A stretch of DNA of 64,000 bases, from the NCBI RefSeq assembly GCF_907164915.1, contig NC_061864.1:19566484-19630483 (forward strand). Direction: 5' to 3'. This document shows, piece by piece, positions 11,851 to 22,689 of this stretch (positions within the stretch are counted from its first letter, which is position 1; each line of letters opens with the position of its first letter). Position numbers and translations under genes: made by a program. The notes beneath the pieces were generated by a model. The model saw only the letters and a program-made list of their open reading frames with translations. It made no database searches and had not been told where the DNA came from. The DNA comes from Impatiens glandulifera. Taxonomy: Eukaryota > Streptophyta > Magnoliopsida > Ericales > Balsaminaceae.

Positions 11851-12779
11851 CTAATTAAAATATACCTACCAACCAAACACAAATTTAAATGCTGTTAAAA
11901 AAATTATCATCAACTCTTACAAAATTAAATTATCTTTAATCATTCTTCCATATTAATTTATGAATAGTGACAGGTAAGGAATTGGTTAACATTATATCAC
12001 TAGTTGAAAAAAAAAATGTGATAAAAAAAAAGAAAATAAAATTTAATAATATTTTAACAAATTAAATTGCATAAGTCAATCCTAATCCTTTCTCTTTTTC
12101 ATGAGTATTCCATTGTCAAACATCCCAAATTTCATATGGATAATATAATTTACAAATAAAATAAAATTTTGAGTAAAAATAATATAATTAAGTTAATACT
12201 AAAATTAATTATATTAAACATAATAAATCAAATAACATTGTAAAACATGGTCTCTATTATTTCAAATAAGAAAGTTGTTCATTGTTTTACTAATAAGACA
12301 TTACAACACATTAACTCTCTTAATTTATTTTGGAATAATTTTAATACAGTATTAATGTATCAACTTTGAAATTGTTACGAATATGACGTAAGTAAAGAGA
12401 TGAAATCCATTTTTATTTTTTATTTTTATTTTTCTCTTAAAACATAATTCAACAAAATATTTTATTCATTCTCCTTATTATTACTCTAAATAAATATAAT
12501 ATATTTAAAAAAATATATATATATATATATATTTATATATTTTATTATTTGATTTATTTATTTTATTACTCTTAAATATAAATAAATAAGTTAATGAAAA
12601 AATATATAAATAAAAATTATTAATGAAAACAAGAGAGAAAAATAAACATGTTGAATTTTGAAAATGCTTAATCAACATGTCCTAATAAATTTTCCACATT
12701 ATTAGTTGCACTTCAACCCCTTAAAAAGTAATGATATGAACTAATCTTAGAAATAGTAAGACTAACATTTTCTCTATTT

Positions 12780-13200
12780 AATTAGATTGTACATGTCACC
12801 TATAAACTCTATTAAAAAATCACTTATAAATTCTATTAAAAAATTATCTTTCTTCAACTTTTTGTTATTAAAATTATTATGAATAATTATTTTAATATGT
12901 TTTTAGAATTATATTACATATATATATTTGTTATATATAGATTTATTATATATATATATATATATATTTAGTTTGTTATATATATATATTATAATTTTAC
13001 AAGAATTTACACATTTTTTATAATTTAATATATATAAAGAAAGTGAAAAATATAAAATTTTAATTATTTATTGTGGTTCAATATTGTATTCGGTTGTATT
13101 TATTAAAAAAAAATTAATTTCTAATAATAAAAATGATTTAAATTAGATTAAATAATGATAGAATTGTATTACACTTAATTAATGTTTTTTTAAATAAGAA
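12780..13200. repeat. Dispersed A+T-rich repeat, copy 2
   Basis: Second copy of the family described at 11400-11850, in the same orientation, with a shorter (TA)n core at about 12940-12990. Confidence 0.45.
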
Positions 13201-13296
13201 GAATTAACCTGACATCTCACTGATATCTACCCCATTTCACAAAGTTTCTAGTGAGGAAAACCGGTAATATTTTGGTCTTTTAAGTAACCGATTATT

Positions 13297-13435
13297 GGAC
13301 AACTATAATGAGTTTAATTAAAAACATTCACTTATTAATTTAATAGTCCATTATTTCCACTGGACAACTATAATGAGTTTAATTTAAAAACATTCACTTA
13401 TTAATTTAATAGTCAATAAATTGAACCATCTAATG
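13297..13435. repeat. 75-bp tandem duplication
   Basis: ggacaactataatgagttta starts at 13297 and again at 13372. Both units continue through aaacattcacttattaattt and aatagtc with almost no difference, so the duplication is young relative to its surroundings. Confidence 0.85.
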
Positions 13436-13639
13436 AATGAATACAAATGAAATATACATAAAAAAAAATATGCATTCAAATGTTGTTCAAAAGTGTATCA
13501 TATACTCTTACAAAATTAAACAACATAATATAATTGCAAATTATTTTAATTATTAGTCTATAATTGTTTTTCATGTATCTTCCATAATCAACAGATTGAC
13601 ATCTCAAACTTCATATCTATAAAATTAGAAAAAAAAAAG

Positions 13640-13995
13640 TAGTCCAATAGTAATCGCTGGAAGAAGAATCGTCGGTGTAATTTGAGTCTCTTCTTCGTAC
13701 TCTTGATTTCGACGAACATCCTCTAATACCATGTGAAATTTCTGAACTTTGGATTGGTTCGTAGATTTAAGATTTGAGAAGAATGAAAAGACTAATTGAG
13801 AAAAAACGTGAATGACTTTACAAACCTTCAATCCCTTTTATATATGTAATAAAACTATTATAGTCTCTAAAATATCTATCAAGTATTAATAAAGCTATAA
13901 ACTTATCAAATATATATTCTAAATACATACTCAATAAACTAGGCAATCCTAGCTATAAACATAAGTTATAAAAACATATAATATAAAATATCAAC
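13640..13995 (-). repeat. copia LTR end plus primer-binding site (fragment)
   Basis: On the minus strand a tggtattagag sequence (13731 to 13721) follows an A+T-rich stretch that includes tatataaaagggattgaagg, resembling an LTR promoter and leader. The purine-rich sequence beyond the site (to 13640) would be the start of the internal region. This is the usual layout of a copia 5' LTR/PBS junction. No gag domain is recognisable nearby, so only a fragment is left. Confidence 0.45.
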
Positions 13996-16900
13996 ATATT
14001 TTCACATACATTTGAACCAAATCGAAGTCGACCCAAAAGCGTCGATTTGCGAATTAATCATTTAATTATAGTATTATAGTATAGTATTTGTGTATGAACA
14101 TTATACTAGACTGAATATATTTATTTTAATTGTTTTGAGTGTAAAAACAAATGTCTACACTTATTTAACTTGATTTATTTAAATTTGTTTAGATAGAAAG
14201 TTCCTTAATGGTCTTAGGATCAATTTCAAAAAAATAAATCAAACAATCACATAACATTGATGGACACCCAATTTGAAATGTAAAAAAAAATTAATTTTGA
14301 TTCATAATTAGCTTATAATGAGTTAAAGAATATTACTAAACTCTTGTTGAAGTTTTAGGATGATATTGAACCCAACTTAAAAGTTCTATACAAGATTTAA
14401 AAAAACTTAAAAAGCTTAAAATGATGGGTCTTTAAAGAGCTCGAATGATGATGTGGGGTTGGGTCCTTGATGTTTCTAAGGGATCTCTTTTATAGCCCAT
14501 TAAGGTCGGTAAATGGACCATGTTGGACGAATTCTAAACAAAAGGCTACAATGGTCGGCTGCTTGCATGGTTGGATTCCTCTTTCTCGGCAAGTAAGATA
14601 ACCTAGGGTTATAGGAGAAATTATCCCACAACTATTGTTATCATTTTCCTTTTTGAATTTTCTCATTTAATTTTGAAATGACCGAGATAAGGATTGACGA
14701 TGGCAAGAAATCGATTGTCCTTATCTTGTCGCAAGGAAGAAGATGACATCGGGTCGGTTGATTGCTCCGTTGGCAGTACATTAGCGTCTAGTGATGCATT
14801 TGCTTGTCGTGTTAGCCTAGGCATTAGTCTTTCTAGCACGTTCTGATTGGCTAGTTTCTTAGACTTTGTTTGATTTGGGTCAAACAACTTTGACCTTTTA
14901 TTTTTTTTATAAATTTATTTAGATACATAAAATTAATTAATAGACATAAAATTTATATTATGTTTATTTTATTTATTTAGTTATTATGTATTTTATGGCT
15001 TTTTATTTAATTTCTTAGGGATTAATAAATGCATTTTTTTATTCCAAATAATTATTTGATTTACATGTGTCTCAAATTTTAATTAACTTGAGATTAATGA
15101 ATATAATATTTATCTTAAATAATTATTTTATTTTGGATAATATTTTAATTATTTTGAATTTATGAATATAATATTTATTTTAAATAATTAATTTAAAATT
15201 TTATAAATTGAGAGAGTTAAATTTTAATTTCAAATATATTAGATAATAAGCATATGGTTGGGATTTTGAAGTTTTCAAAGAAAGTCATTGGGAGTTTTCA
15301 AATTAAGTAATTGATTTCATATGTGTTAAACTTATTTCATTTTTTTTTATTAAATTTGTAATATAAATGTCTAATAGAGTTAGTGAAAATGTTGTATTAA
15401 TAATTTAAAAATTGTGTATGTATATATATTTTAATTTTTATGATATATATATATATATTATAAATTAAGTCTATTTACAAATTAAATTATTTTTAAGAAA
15501 TTTATTGTTTTATTAATTAAAAAAATAATTATTTATTATTTTGAGTTCTAACTAAAAATCTTAAAATATATATTAATTCTTTTTATTAGAATTCTTTCTT
15601 AAATCTTAAACATTATTAAATTCTTATTGCTTGAAAAATGATTAATATTTATATCAATAATAAAATTATAACTTATAATTTAAAATAACTTTTATTTTAT
15701 TATTTTTGAATTTTACCCAAATTTAAAAAAAAAATCAATTTAGATTTATTTTAATAAAATTCTAATTTATTATTTAACAAAAACATTATAATAAATAATA
15801 TTTTGTTACTAAATTTATCAATATTTAACCATACCTCATGTTATTAAAAAATATAAAATATTAAAAATGATATATTTTTTAATTTATTTTTTCTTAAATC
15901 TTAAAAAACTTAATTTTGATTATTTTTCTAAGATTTTAACTTATTATTAAAAATATATTATCATAATCTACTAAATGTTTTCTTAATATTATTATATATT
16001 TTTAAACTTATTTACTAGGAACTAAAGATTTTAAGAGAATTATGAGATGTAACAGGTTTAATGTCATCATTCGTATATATATATATTTATATAATGCTTA
16101 ATTTTAAAATTGTAGTATGTTTCGGTACAACTCTTTAATCAACTAAGCTAATAACATTTTATACATTAAATTCAACACAAATTTGATATACATCATACAC
16201 TTAAACAATATATTTTTATGAATGTACATTACACGTCCTAATTCTTTTAATTTTAAATAATAAATGTTACTATACAAAATACTTAATAATTTATCTTTTT
16301 TTAATTTTTTATTATTTCAAAAAATATTTAATAATTTCTCTCTTCAATTTTTTTTTTATTAAATTATTATAAATAATATTTTAAATTATTAATATGTTTA
16401 TAAAATTATATATATATATATATTTTTGTTTCATATATAAATATATTATATATATATTAAGTTTGTTTGACGTATATATAACTTTTTATAATTTTAAAAA
16501 GACTGTCTTGCAAATGTTTTTTTTTATTATTAGTTGACAAAATTTTCATTAATAAGAAAAATCAAATTACAAATTATTAAGTGTAATTCAAATAGAACTA
16601 CTAATATTTAATATAGATAAAAAAAATATTACAAAATAAGAGTTAACAAAATATGGTAGCATAAGATTGAAGATAAACCTTATTAACTAATGATTAAGCT
16701 AGAAAATATTTAATTTTTATTATATATATATATATTTATTAAATATAATATATATTTTAAAAAAATAAATTTTATATATTTGATCAATTTGATTTTTTAT
16801 TTTACCTATTATTATTCATTTTAAAAATACATAAATAAATAAATTAATTATTAAACGTAAAAAATATATATACTTAAAATTAATAGATGAGATAAATAAA

Positions 16901-17930
16901 TAATTAGATTATTTTTTTTATTATTTTTTATAATTAACTTTTTATTCTCTTATATATATTTATCTTATTATAATATATATTTTAAAACATATATATTTAT
17001 ATATTTTTGTTATTTGATTTTTTTCTATTATTAATCTAAATAATATATAAAAACAAGTTATTGAAAAAAAACATATAAATATTTACAAATTAATTGGTAA
17101 AGATTAAGAAATATTATTAGGGGAATAAAAAAATTATAAACGAGAATAAATAAATATTTTAATTATGCTTAGTCATCAATCTTACCGTTATTCACTTCTA
17201 CTAAATAAATATTTTAAATTATGCTTAGTCATCTATTCTTACCCTTTCCACGTCATTCACTGCACTTTGAGAGAATAAAGGAAAGAAATTATAAATGAAG
17301 ATAAATAAATATTTTGAATTATACTTGGTCATCGATCTTATCCTTCCAAGTCATTCACTTATTTACTTTTGTTACAATTTTTTTTTTCTCTTATCAATAC
17401 TTTTTTTTAAAAATAATTTTATTATTTATCAATAAATTATTAAATAACCCTAAAAGAAATTGGATAACAAAATTATAACTTATTATTTAAAATACCTTCA
17501 TAAAATTATTATATTATTTTAACTTTTATCTAAACCTTGAAAATTACAAATTTATATTTATTTTAATAAAATTGCAACTTATTATTTAAAAAAAAATTAT
17601 ATAATTTAATCCATATTTACATAAAAAAAAAAATTTTAAAATTTTTTCCTTTCTAATATTTTAATAGTAACCCAATATTTTTTTTAAAATAAAATAACTG
17701 ACTTTGATATAATAAATTAATGTAATCAAATAAATATAATTTATAGTTGGGAGAAAATTAAAAAAAAAAGTAAAAAAAAAATAGTTTATAATTAGTAAGA
17801 AATAATAAAAAAGTATAAAATAAATTAATTTATTATTATTATTATTACTTTATAGTTAGGAAAATGAGATAAAGTGATGTGATAAAAAATCAAAAGCTTA
17901 TCAAAAGTCTTCAAATTAATTAATTTTAAA
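13996..17930. other. A+T-rich intergenic DNA
   Basis: No gene. The more G+C-rich island at 14430-14890 contains a 74-codon minus frame without any recognisable domain. A piece related to the Helitron units lies at 16086-16190, and a third copy of the dispersed A+T-rich repeat at about 16270-16560. Near 17160-17345 three similar stretches (…taaataaatatttt…aattat.cttagtcatc…) form a loose local repeat. Confidence 0.5.
16086..16190 (+). repeat. Fragment related to the Helitron units
   Basis: Shares with 2497-2710 the ordered motifs ataatgcttaatttt, gtatgtttcg, gtacaactctttaa, caactaagcta, ttaaattcaacac and aaatttgata. It has no Helitron 5' or 3' end, so it is a degraded relic of the same family. 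Confidence 0.5.
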
Positions 17931-17939
17931 ATATGTTCT

Positions 17940-17948
17940 ACACGTGTC
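17940..17948 (+). promoter_or_regulatory. ABRE / G-box-like element
   Basis: The sequence acacgtgtc contains the CACGTG core and matches the ABA-responsive element consensus. It lies about 250 bp upstream of the first leader donor of the NF-YA gene. Many NF-YA genes respond to ABA and drought, so the site is plausible. No binding is shown. Confidence 0.4.
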
Positions 17949-17977
17949 ATGTAATTTATTTACATCTGCTATTAATT

Positions 17978-17983
17978 GATTGG
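17978..17983 (-). promoter_or_regulatory. Inverted CCAAT box
   Basis: gattgg on the plus strand is CCAATC on the minus strand, the pentamer bound by the NF-Y complex. It sits in the presumptive promoter of an NF-YA gene, which would permit autoregulation. A pentamer can occur by chance, so this is weak. Confidence 0.25.
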
Positions 17984-18040
17984 ATTATTTATAATTTTTT
18001 TTTTTTTTTTTCTAAGAGGGAGCAACATTCAAATAAAAGA

Positions 18041-18048
18041 TGACGTCA
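18041..18048. promoter_or_regulatory. TGACGTCA palindrome
   Basis: A perfect 8-bp palindromic bZIP (TGA/CRE-type) site, in the promoter or early leader of the NF-YA gene about 150 bp before the first predicted donor. Confidence 0.45.
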
Positions 18049-18864
18049 TGTTCTCTGTTTTGGAGCTATACGATCATCATATTAAGATAGAAGATAGATA
18101 GAGAGAGAGGAAAAGATACAGGAAAAAAGAAGTTGTGATTCTCTCTCTATTTCTAGGGTTTTATTTGAAGTGATTATCGAAGACCTTTCAAGGTTTGCCG
18201 ACGCCATATTCTTGCTTAAATCTGCTTACATCTTGTATACGCTATAGCGTTTTGAAGTGTATTTGACTTGTGACACTTTCTGCTGTTCTGTGTGATGATA
18301 ATACCTCTTATCTTTTAGGATTCTTCTTGTCCGGTTAGATTCTTTTCAGTCTTTTTGATGTTCTGTGGGATTTTTGGAGAATTTTGAACTAGAGAATATC
18401 ATTTACTTTATTATTGCTTATTTCCTTATTAAATTAATAAGTGAATTCTAGTTTTGAAAGAAGTTTTCATAGGTTCAAATTGGATATAGTTGTAATTCTA
18501 TAAACATAATAGTTTACTTTTGTTGAATCTTGATGTTGGATGGATTGTGTGTGTTGTGGAATTCTTGTTTATTGATGGTTTTGGATATCTTGTTTCATCT
18601 CTTTGTTGGTAGACTGATTTTCAATTGATTCCGAGATGGGTATATAAATGACAGTCTGTAACTTTGAATGACCTTTCATTTAGGATAGTGCACTCTTAAA
18701 CTGTTAGGATGTTTTTTTTCTACATTCCTCTTGTTTGTTATATTGTCTTTAAACATGAATGTGTTTGCAATTCAACATACACTTTAAAATCTAGGGTTAG
18801 TTCATGGGATGGCTAGTGCTGATATGAGCTTTGCATTCATTTCTTTGCAGGAACGGATTTTAAA

Positions 18865-21390
18865 ATGCGATCGAAGTCAGAAGACACGAGTAGGATGGAA
18901 GCTAATCCACATAACTTCTCTGAGACAAAGCCTTGGTGGCGAAGTGCTAGCTATAACCCTATTTCCCCTGCTGTGACAAGAACACCTTCCAATTCTTCTT
19001 CATTGGATCAATCAAAAGATGGTCACTCAGAAGAATCTGAAAATAGGGTAGATGAGGGAGTTGATGTAAATGATTCACAAATTACACTTTTTCATCCAGG
19101 TACTTGATCTAATATTGGTATTGCAAATTTGTTAGTGGAAGAATAAAGAAACAACCAAGTGCTTTGGTCTTATGATTATCTCACTTACTTGCTCCTCAAA
19201 TTCAATTGATATATTTCTATGGTTTTGTCTTTTACTTTGTATACCAAGGAGTCAAAGAACTTGCAAGGATTCTTTGAAAAAAGTTTTCATAGAAATCATG
19301 CTTATTGAACCTATCATTTGTACAGTGTTCTATTTATTTATTGAACTTGAACTTGTTTTGCTTGCAAAAATCATTTGCTGATGCTTCAGTATGGTAAAAC
19401 CGATACCAATACCGGTCGGTTAACTGGTTTGTAAAATAAATGGTAAAATCGGACTTAACCGGAACAGGTTGACCGGTTAACCAACCGGTTGAACACCCCT
19501 AGTATCATGTTTATTGTTTCTTGTTTTTTACTCTCTATAGAATCTAAGAGTATATATAAAGAGATAGCTTTATTTGAGTGTGCTGAATACTTTGACTGAA
19601 TTAATCCATGAATAGACCATGTTCTTGCAAAAACTATATTATTTATCTAAAGGATTTTGTTCTATCAATGCTAGAGAACCCATTGTCATAAATATGTGTG
19701 ACACATGATGTTCGTCAGCTCGTGTGTGTATTAGCTGTATACAAGCTTGTCTGCTTTTTCTTTGTATGTATATCTAGTTTGTGCATATAACTAAGATTTT
19801 ATCTGCTGCAAACATTTTGACATTATGCTTGCTTTAGTTATTTTCTATATATAATTTTAACATGATTTTGATCTTTCTTTCTTTTTCTCCTATAATGATA
19901 GATGGAAATGATTGGGGAGAACACCATAAATTTCTGAATGAAACACCAACACTACCGCCAAGGAATGAAGGAAGCCTTATGCCTCCACAACTCGATCTTG
20001 CAGGCGTATGTGTATATACATCTTCATCCTATATAGTCTGAAACATTGCTTAATTATGCATTTTTTGGGGTTATTGCAGAATATTTCATTAAATTTATAT
20101 CCATATCCATATGTTGATCCATATTATGGTGGAGTAATGACACCTTATGGTATTCAGCCGCTGGTAAATATTTTTTTCTCTTCAATTTTTTTTTGCTCAA
20201 GTTCACATGTTAATCAATGAGCATTGATGTGATAGGTTGGGTTCATGCTCAAACATTAGACTTCATTTCTGATATATCAAACAAACTTTCTAGGTACAAC
20301 CACCTCATTTTGTTGATATGCAAAACAATAGAATTCCTTTGCCGCTTGATCTTACACAAGAGCCAGTTTTTGTCAATGCAAAACAATACCATGGGATTTT
20401 GAGGCGAAGAGAATCACGTGCTAAAATGGAGCTTCAAAAGAAAATGATTAAAGACCGTAAGGTAACTTGTAAATAGAGTTTTCACTTCATAATAACTTTT
20501 ACATTACTCACGATGATTAATTTGATCGTATTAATCCATGATCTCTATCATGCCAAAAGAAACATTGGCTTCATATGAAACCCTTTTTTATGTTAGATTT
20601 CTCATATTGATCAGGATCCAGATGGGATTATGTTTATAAACTGAAACTTAGCCTGAAACGGATCGAGAAACAAGATTCACATCCGGATCCTAAATAATTT
20701 GTTAATATTCTCATGTGGATCAGGAGGATTTGGATCCAAAAGGGATCACGTGAACTTAGACACGTATATTAACAAAAAATTTAGTGGTTTTTCATCTGAA
20801 TCCTTCAGATATAGAAACAGAAAATGTTTTCAAGTGGGATCACCTTTAGAAACTGAACTTAGACAGACACATCTTCACTAATTTATTGACAGTTTTTCAT
20901 CTGGATCCTTATAGATACAGAAACATAAAGTGTTTTCAAATGATTTCTCATCTGCATCAAGATTTAGATCCAGATGGGATCACATTCAGAATTTTTGATC
21001 TGAATCCTCCAGATATAGAAACAGAAACAGTTTTCATATTAAGCCAATATGTTTGAATCTCATTAGAATTGTTTCTTCCTTATATCTTCTTTTTTTCAGC
21101 CATATCTACATGAATCAAGGCACCGACATGCTATGAGAAGGGCTAGGAGTACAGGTGGCCGATTTGCAAAGAACTCTCCCAACAATGATAGTTCTTCCAA
21201 CAGAATTACTGAAGAAAGTAGACCTCAATTAGGATCTGCAGTGCAGTCAAACTCCACTGGTTCATCTGGTTCTGAACCTCATCATATTGGAAAAGGACCT
21301 TCACCTCAAGAAGAAACTAAAGCATCATCGGTATTGTATGCCTCCCCATGGATTGCTGAAGGCGAAGGAAGCTCGAATAGAGAGTCCTAG
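18865..21390 (+). CDS. NF-YA: NF-YA transcription factor subunit
   Basis: Complete gene with five coding exons: 18865-19099, 19902-20005, 20080-20163, 20294-20461 and 21100-21390 (stop TAG). They sum to 882 nt, 293 residues, and all introns are GT-AG with matching phases. A leader exon probably ends at 18192 (gt at 18193), with its intron ending ttctttgcag at 18850. The product binds CCAAT boxes as the sequence-specific subunit of the NF-Y trimer in the nucleus. Exon 1 has the KPWWRS motif and a Ser-rich stretch common in plant NF-YA, and exon 3 has [10 protein letters not shown]. Exon 4 holds the A1 helix that contacts NF-YB/NF-YC ([20 protein letters not shown]). Exon 5 begins with the A2 DNA-binding part ([20 protein letters not shown], then GRFAK). 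The tail is Ser/Asn-rich. All core residues are intact. A miR169-like site follows the stop. Confidence 0.95.
19385..19502. mobile_element. TE fragment in NF-YA intron
   Basis: A stretch rich in ccggt/accgg words (aaccggttgaacacccctag at its right end). The motif read backwards, ctaggggtgttcaaccgg, is a common terminal sequence of non-autonomous plant hAT-type elements. The left end and target duplication are not clear. Confidence 0.4.
20788..21037 (+). repeat. Degenerate ~100-bp tandem repeat in NF-YA intron
   Basis: Units starting tttttcatctgaatcc (20788), tttttcatctggatcc (20893) and tttttgatctgaatcc (20992) share agatatagaaacag and gttttca. Related ggatcc/gggatca words extend left to about 20610. 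The repeat occupies most of the last intron, just before the A2-coding exon. Confidence 0.7.
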
Positions 21391-21392
21391 TA

Positions 21393-21413
21393 ATGGCAAT
21401 TCATTCTTGGCTA
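21393..21413 (+). promoter_or_regulatory. miR169 target site in NF-YA 3' UTR
   Basis: Starting 2 nt after the stop codon, the 21-nt stretch contains ggcaa, then tcat and ttcttggcta-type sequence. It pairs with miR169 family members of the UAGCCAAGG… type. The half opposite the miRNA 5' end (cttggcta) is a perfect match. The rest differs at four positions: two terminal bases, one internal mismatch and one G:U pair. Position and sequence agree with the conserved miR169 regulation of plant NF-YA mRNAs. Confidence 0.85.
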
Positions 21414-22350
21414 TTTTAAGCTTGCTTTTTTGGATTTTTCTTGGAAAATAAGTATAGACATGTCCATATTGTTTTTTTTGGAAGATGGAAGAAGTTTGTT
21501 ATCCCTTTTTTAGGAGTTTTAAGTTTTTTAAAAGTAAACTTTATATGAAAACTATATAGGATAGGACATATTATTATTATTATAGATTAGTTATATATTC
21601 ATTAAATTGATTATATGTAGTTCAATTCAATAATTCAAGAAGTTTGGTTTAAAAGATTAAAGTTTTTGGGTTTGATTTTAACTAAAATCGTTTTAAATAT
21701 TAAATAGAAGCTGTCAGTCATTTTTTACTTTAGATTTTAATTTCTTGCATGATGTGATACATTAATGAGATTCTATACCAGATTAATCAATCTTTAAGTA
21801 GATCTTATTAGAGGGTTTTTTCCACTTCATATTTCTAACAAAAAGAAAATAAAATTATTTTCATATAATTAATTGTGATTTTTATTGGTGCTAAGTTAGA
21901 TTTTTACTAATTTAATATTTGGTTTTTATTTTGTGGTTCAATTTTGTGGAGTGATTGTTTAAATAAAATTCTACCATTCACACTTGTCCTAATTATTTTA
22001 CAAGTTTTTGTTGTATCACTTGAATTTTGAAAATTTTATTTTAATATTTTGATTGTGCTCAATAATGCAGATTTTTCAATTTGTGTTATTTTATTAATAT
22101 TTAATAATAAAATGTAAGAGAGTAAAATAAAAGACTTAAAATATATAAATATATAATAAAAAATAAATGTTTAATATAAATAAAATTTTGGTATTTTAGT
22201 TAATGTATTTAATGATGAGATAGAAAAATAGATGATATTTTTTAAATCGTGTTATTTAAATAACCTGGTCCAGAATTTCTGTTACCAACCCTCCCAATTC
22301 GTTTTGTTAATATTCAGGAAACAAATAACAACAACAATGATAATGATGAG
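21414..22350. other. NF-YA 3' UTR and A+T-rich spacer
   Basis: The first 150-200 bases are probably 3' UTR (T-rich, aataagtat at about 21447). Beyond that no gene or recognisable repeat is visible up to the MITE at 22351. Confidence 0.45.
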
Positions 22351-22644
22351 CAAAGCCGCCCCCGAGTTTTGGGCTGCCCTAGTCCCCGGTAAAAATAAAA
22401 GTTTTCTTTTTTATTGCCTTACGGTTTGTATTAAAAATGGATAAAAAATTGTTTTGGGTGAGGTTTGAACTCCTAACCAAATGAAAATTCTAAATTTCTA
22501 ACATGAACCACTAAGTTACATCATGTTACATTTAAAAAACTCATAAAGTTATTTAAATATCTTATATATTTTATTAAATGGGCTGTCGGGGAGTGGACTG
22601 CCCTATCCCGGGGGCTTGCCAAGCTTACCCAAGGATCGACCCTG
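22351..22644. mobile_element. hAT-like MITE with 8-bp target duplication
   Basis: A 294-bp element flanked by a perfect 8-bp duplication, atgatgag (22343-22350 and 22645-22652). It begins caaagccgccccc and ends gatcgaccctg, i.e. CA…TG termini with imperfect G/C-rich inverted ends (minus strand of the right end: cagggtcgatcc). An 8-bp duplication with such ends is typical of hAT elements. The G/C-rich ends enclose an A+T-rich middle without coding capacity. The right half has gggctgtcggggag and ggactgcccta, echoing gggctgccctag on the left. Confidence 0.75.
22440..22515 (-). other. tRNA-like A/B-box pair in the hAT-like MITE
   Basis: The minus strand reads taacttagtggttcatg (A-box-like) and, about 40 nt later, aggagttcaaacctc (B-box-like). 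No stable cloverleaf is apparent. The same type of module appears in the Helitron units at 2630 and 2906. Confidence 0.35.
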
Positions 22645-22689
22645 ATGATGAGAGGTAACATATTCCATTAATACTGTAATCTGGTTATG

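Larger units (their letters stand above)
10861..13640. other. A+T-rich intergenic DNA with decayed repeats
   Basis: No gene. It contains the tandem duplications at 11161-11310 and 13297-13435, a (TA)n tract at 11551-11603, and two diverged copies of one A+T-rich segment (about 11400-11850 and 12780-13200). The two copies share in order: ttattattaaaattatta, a (TA)n core, taatttaatatatataaag, aagtgaaaaa and attacacttaatt. Confidence 0.55.

Noticed and set aside
14663..14887. 74-codon minus frame as a small gene
   Set aside because: No recognisable domain, start context or neighbouring exon. Composition suggests an old transposon piece.
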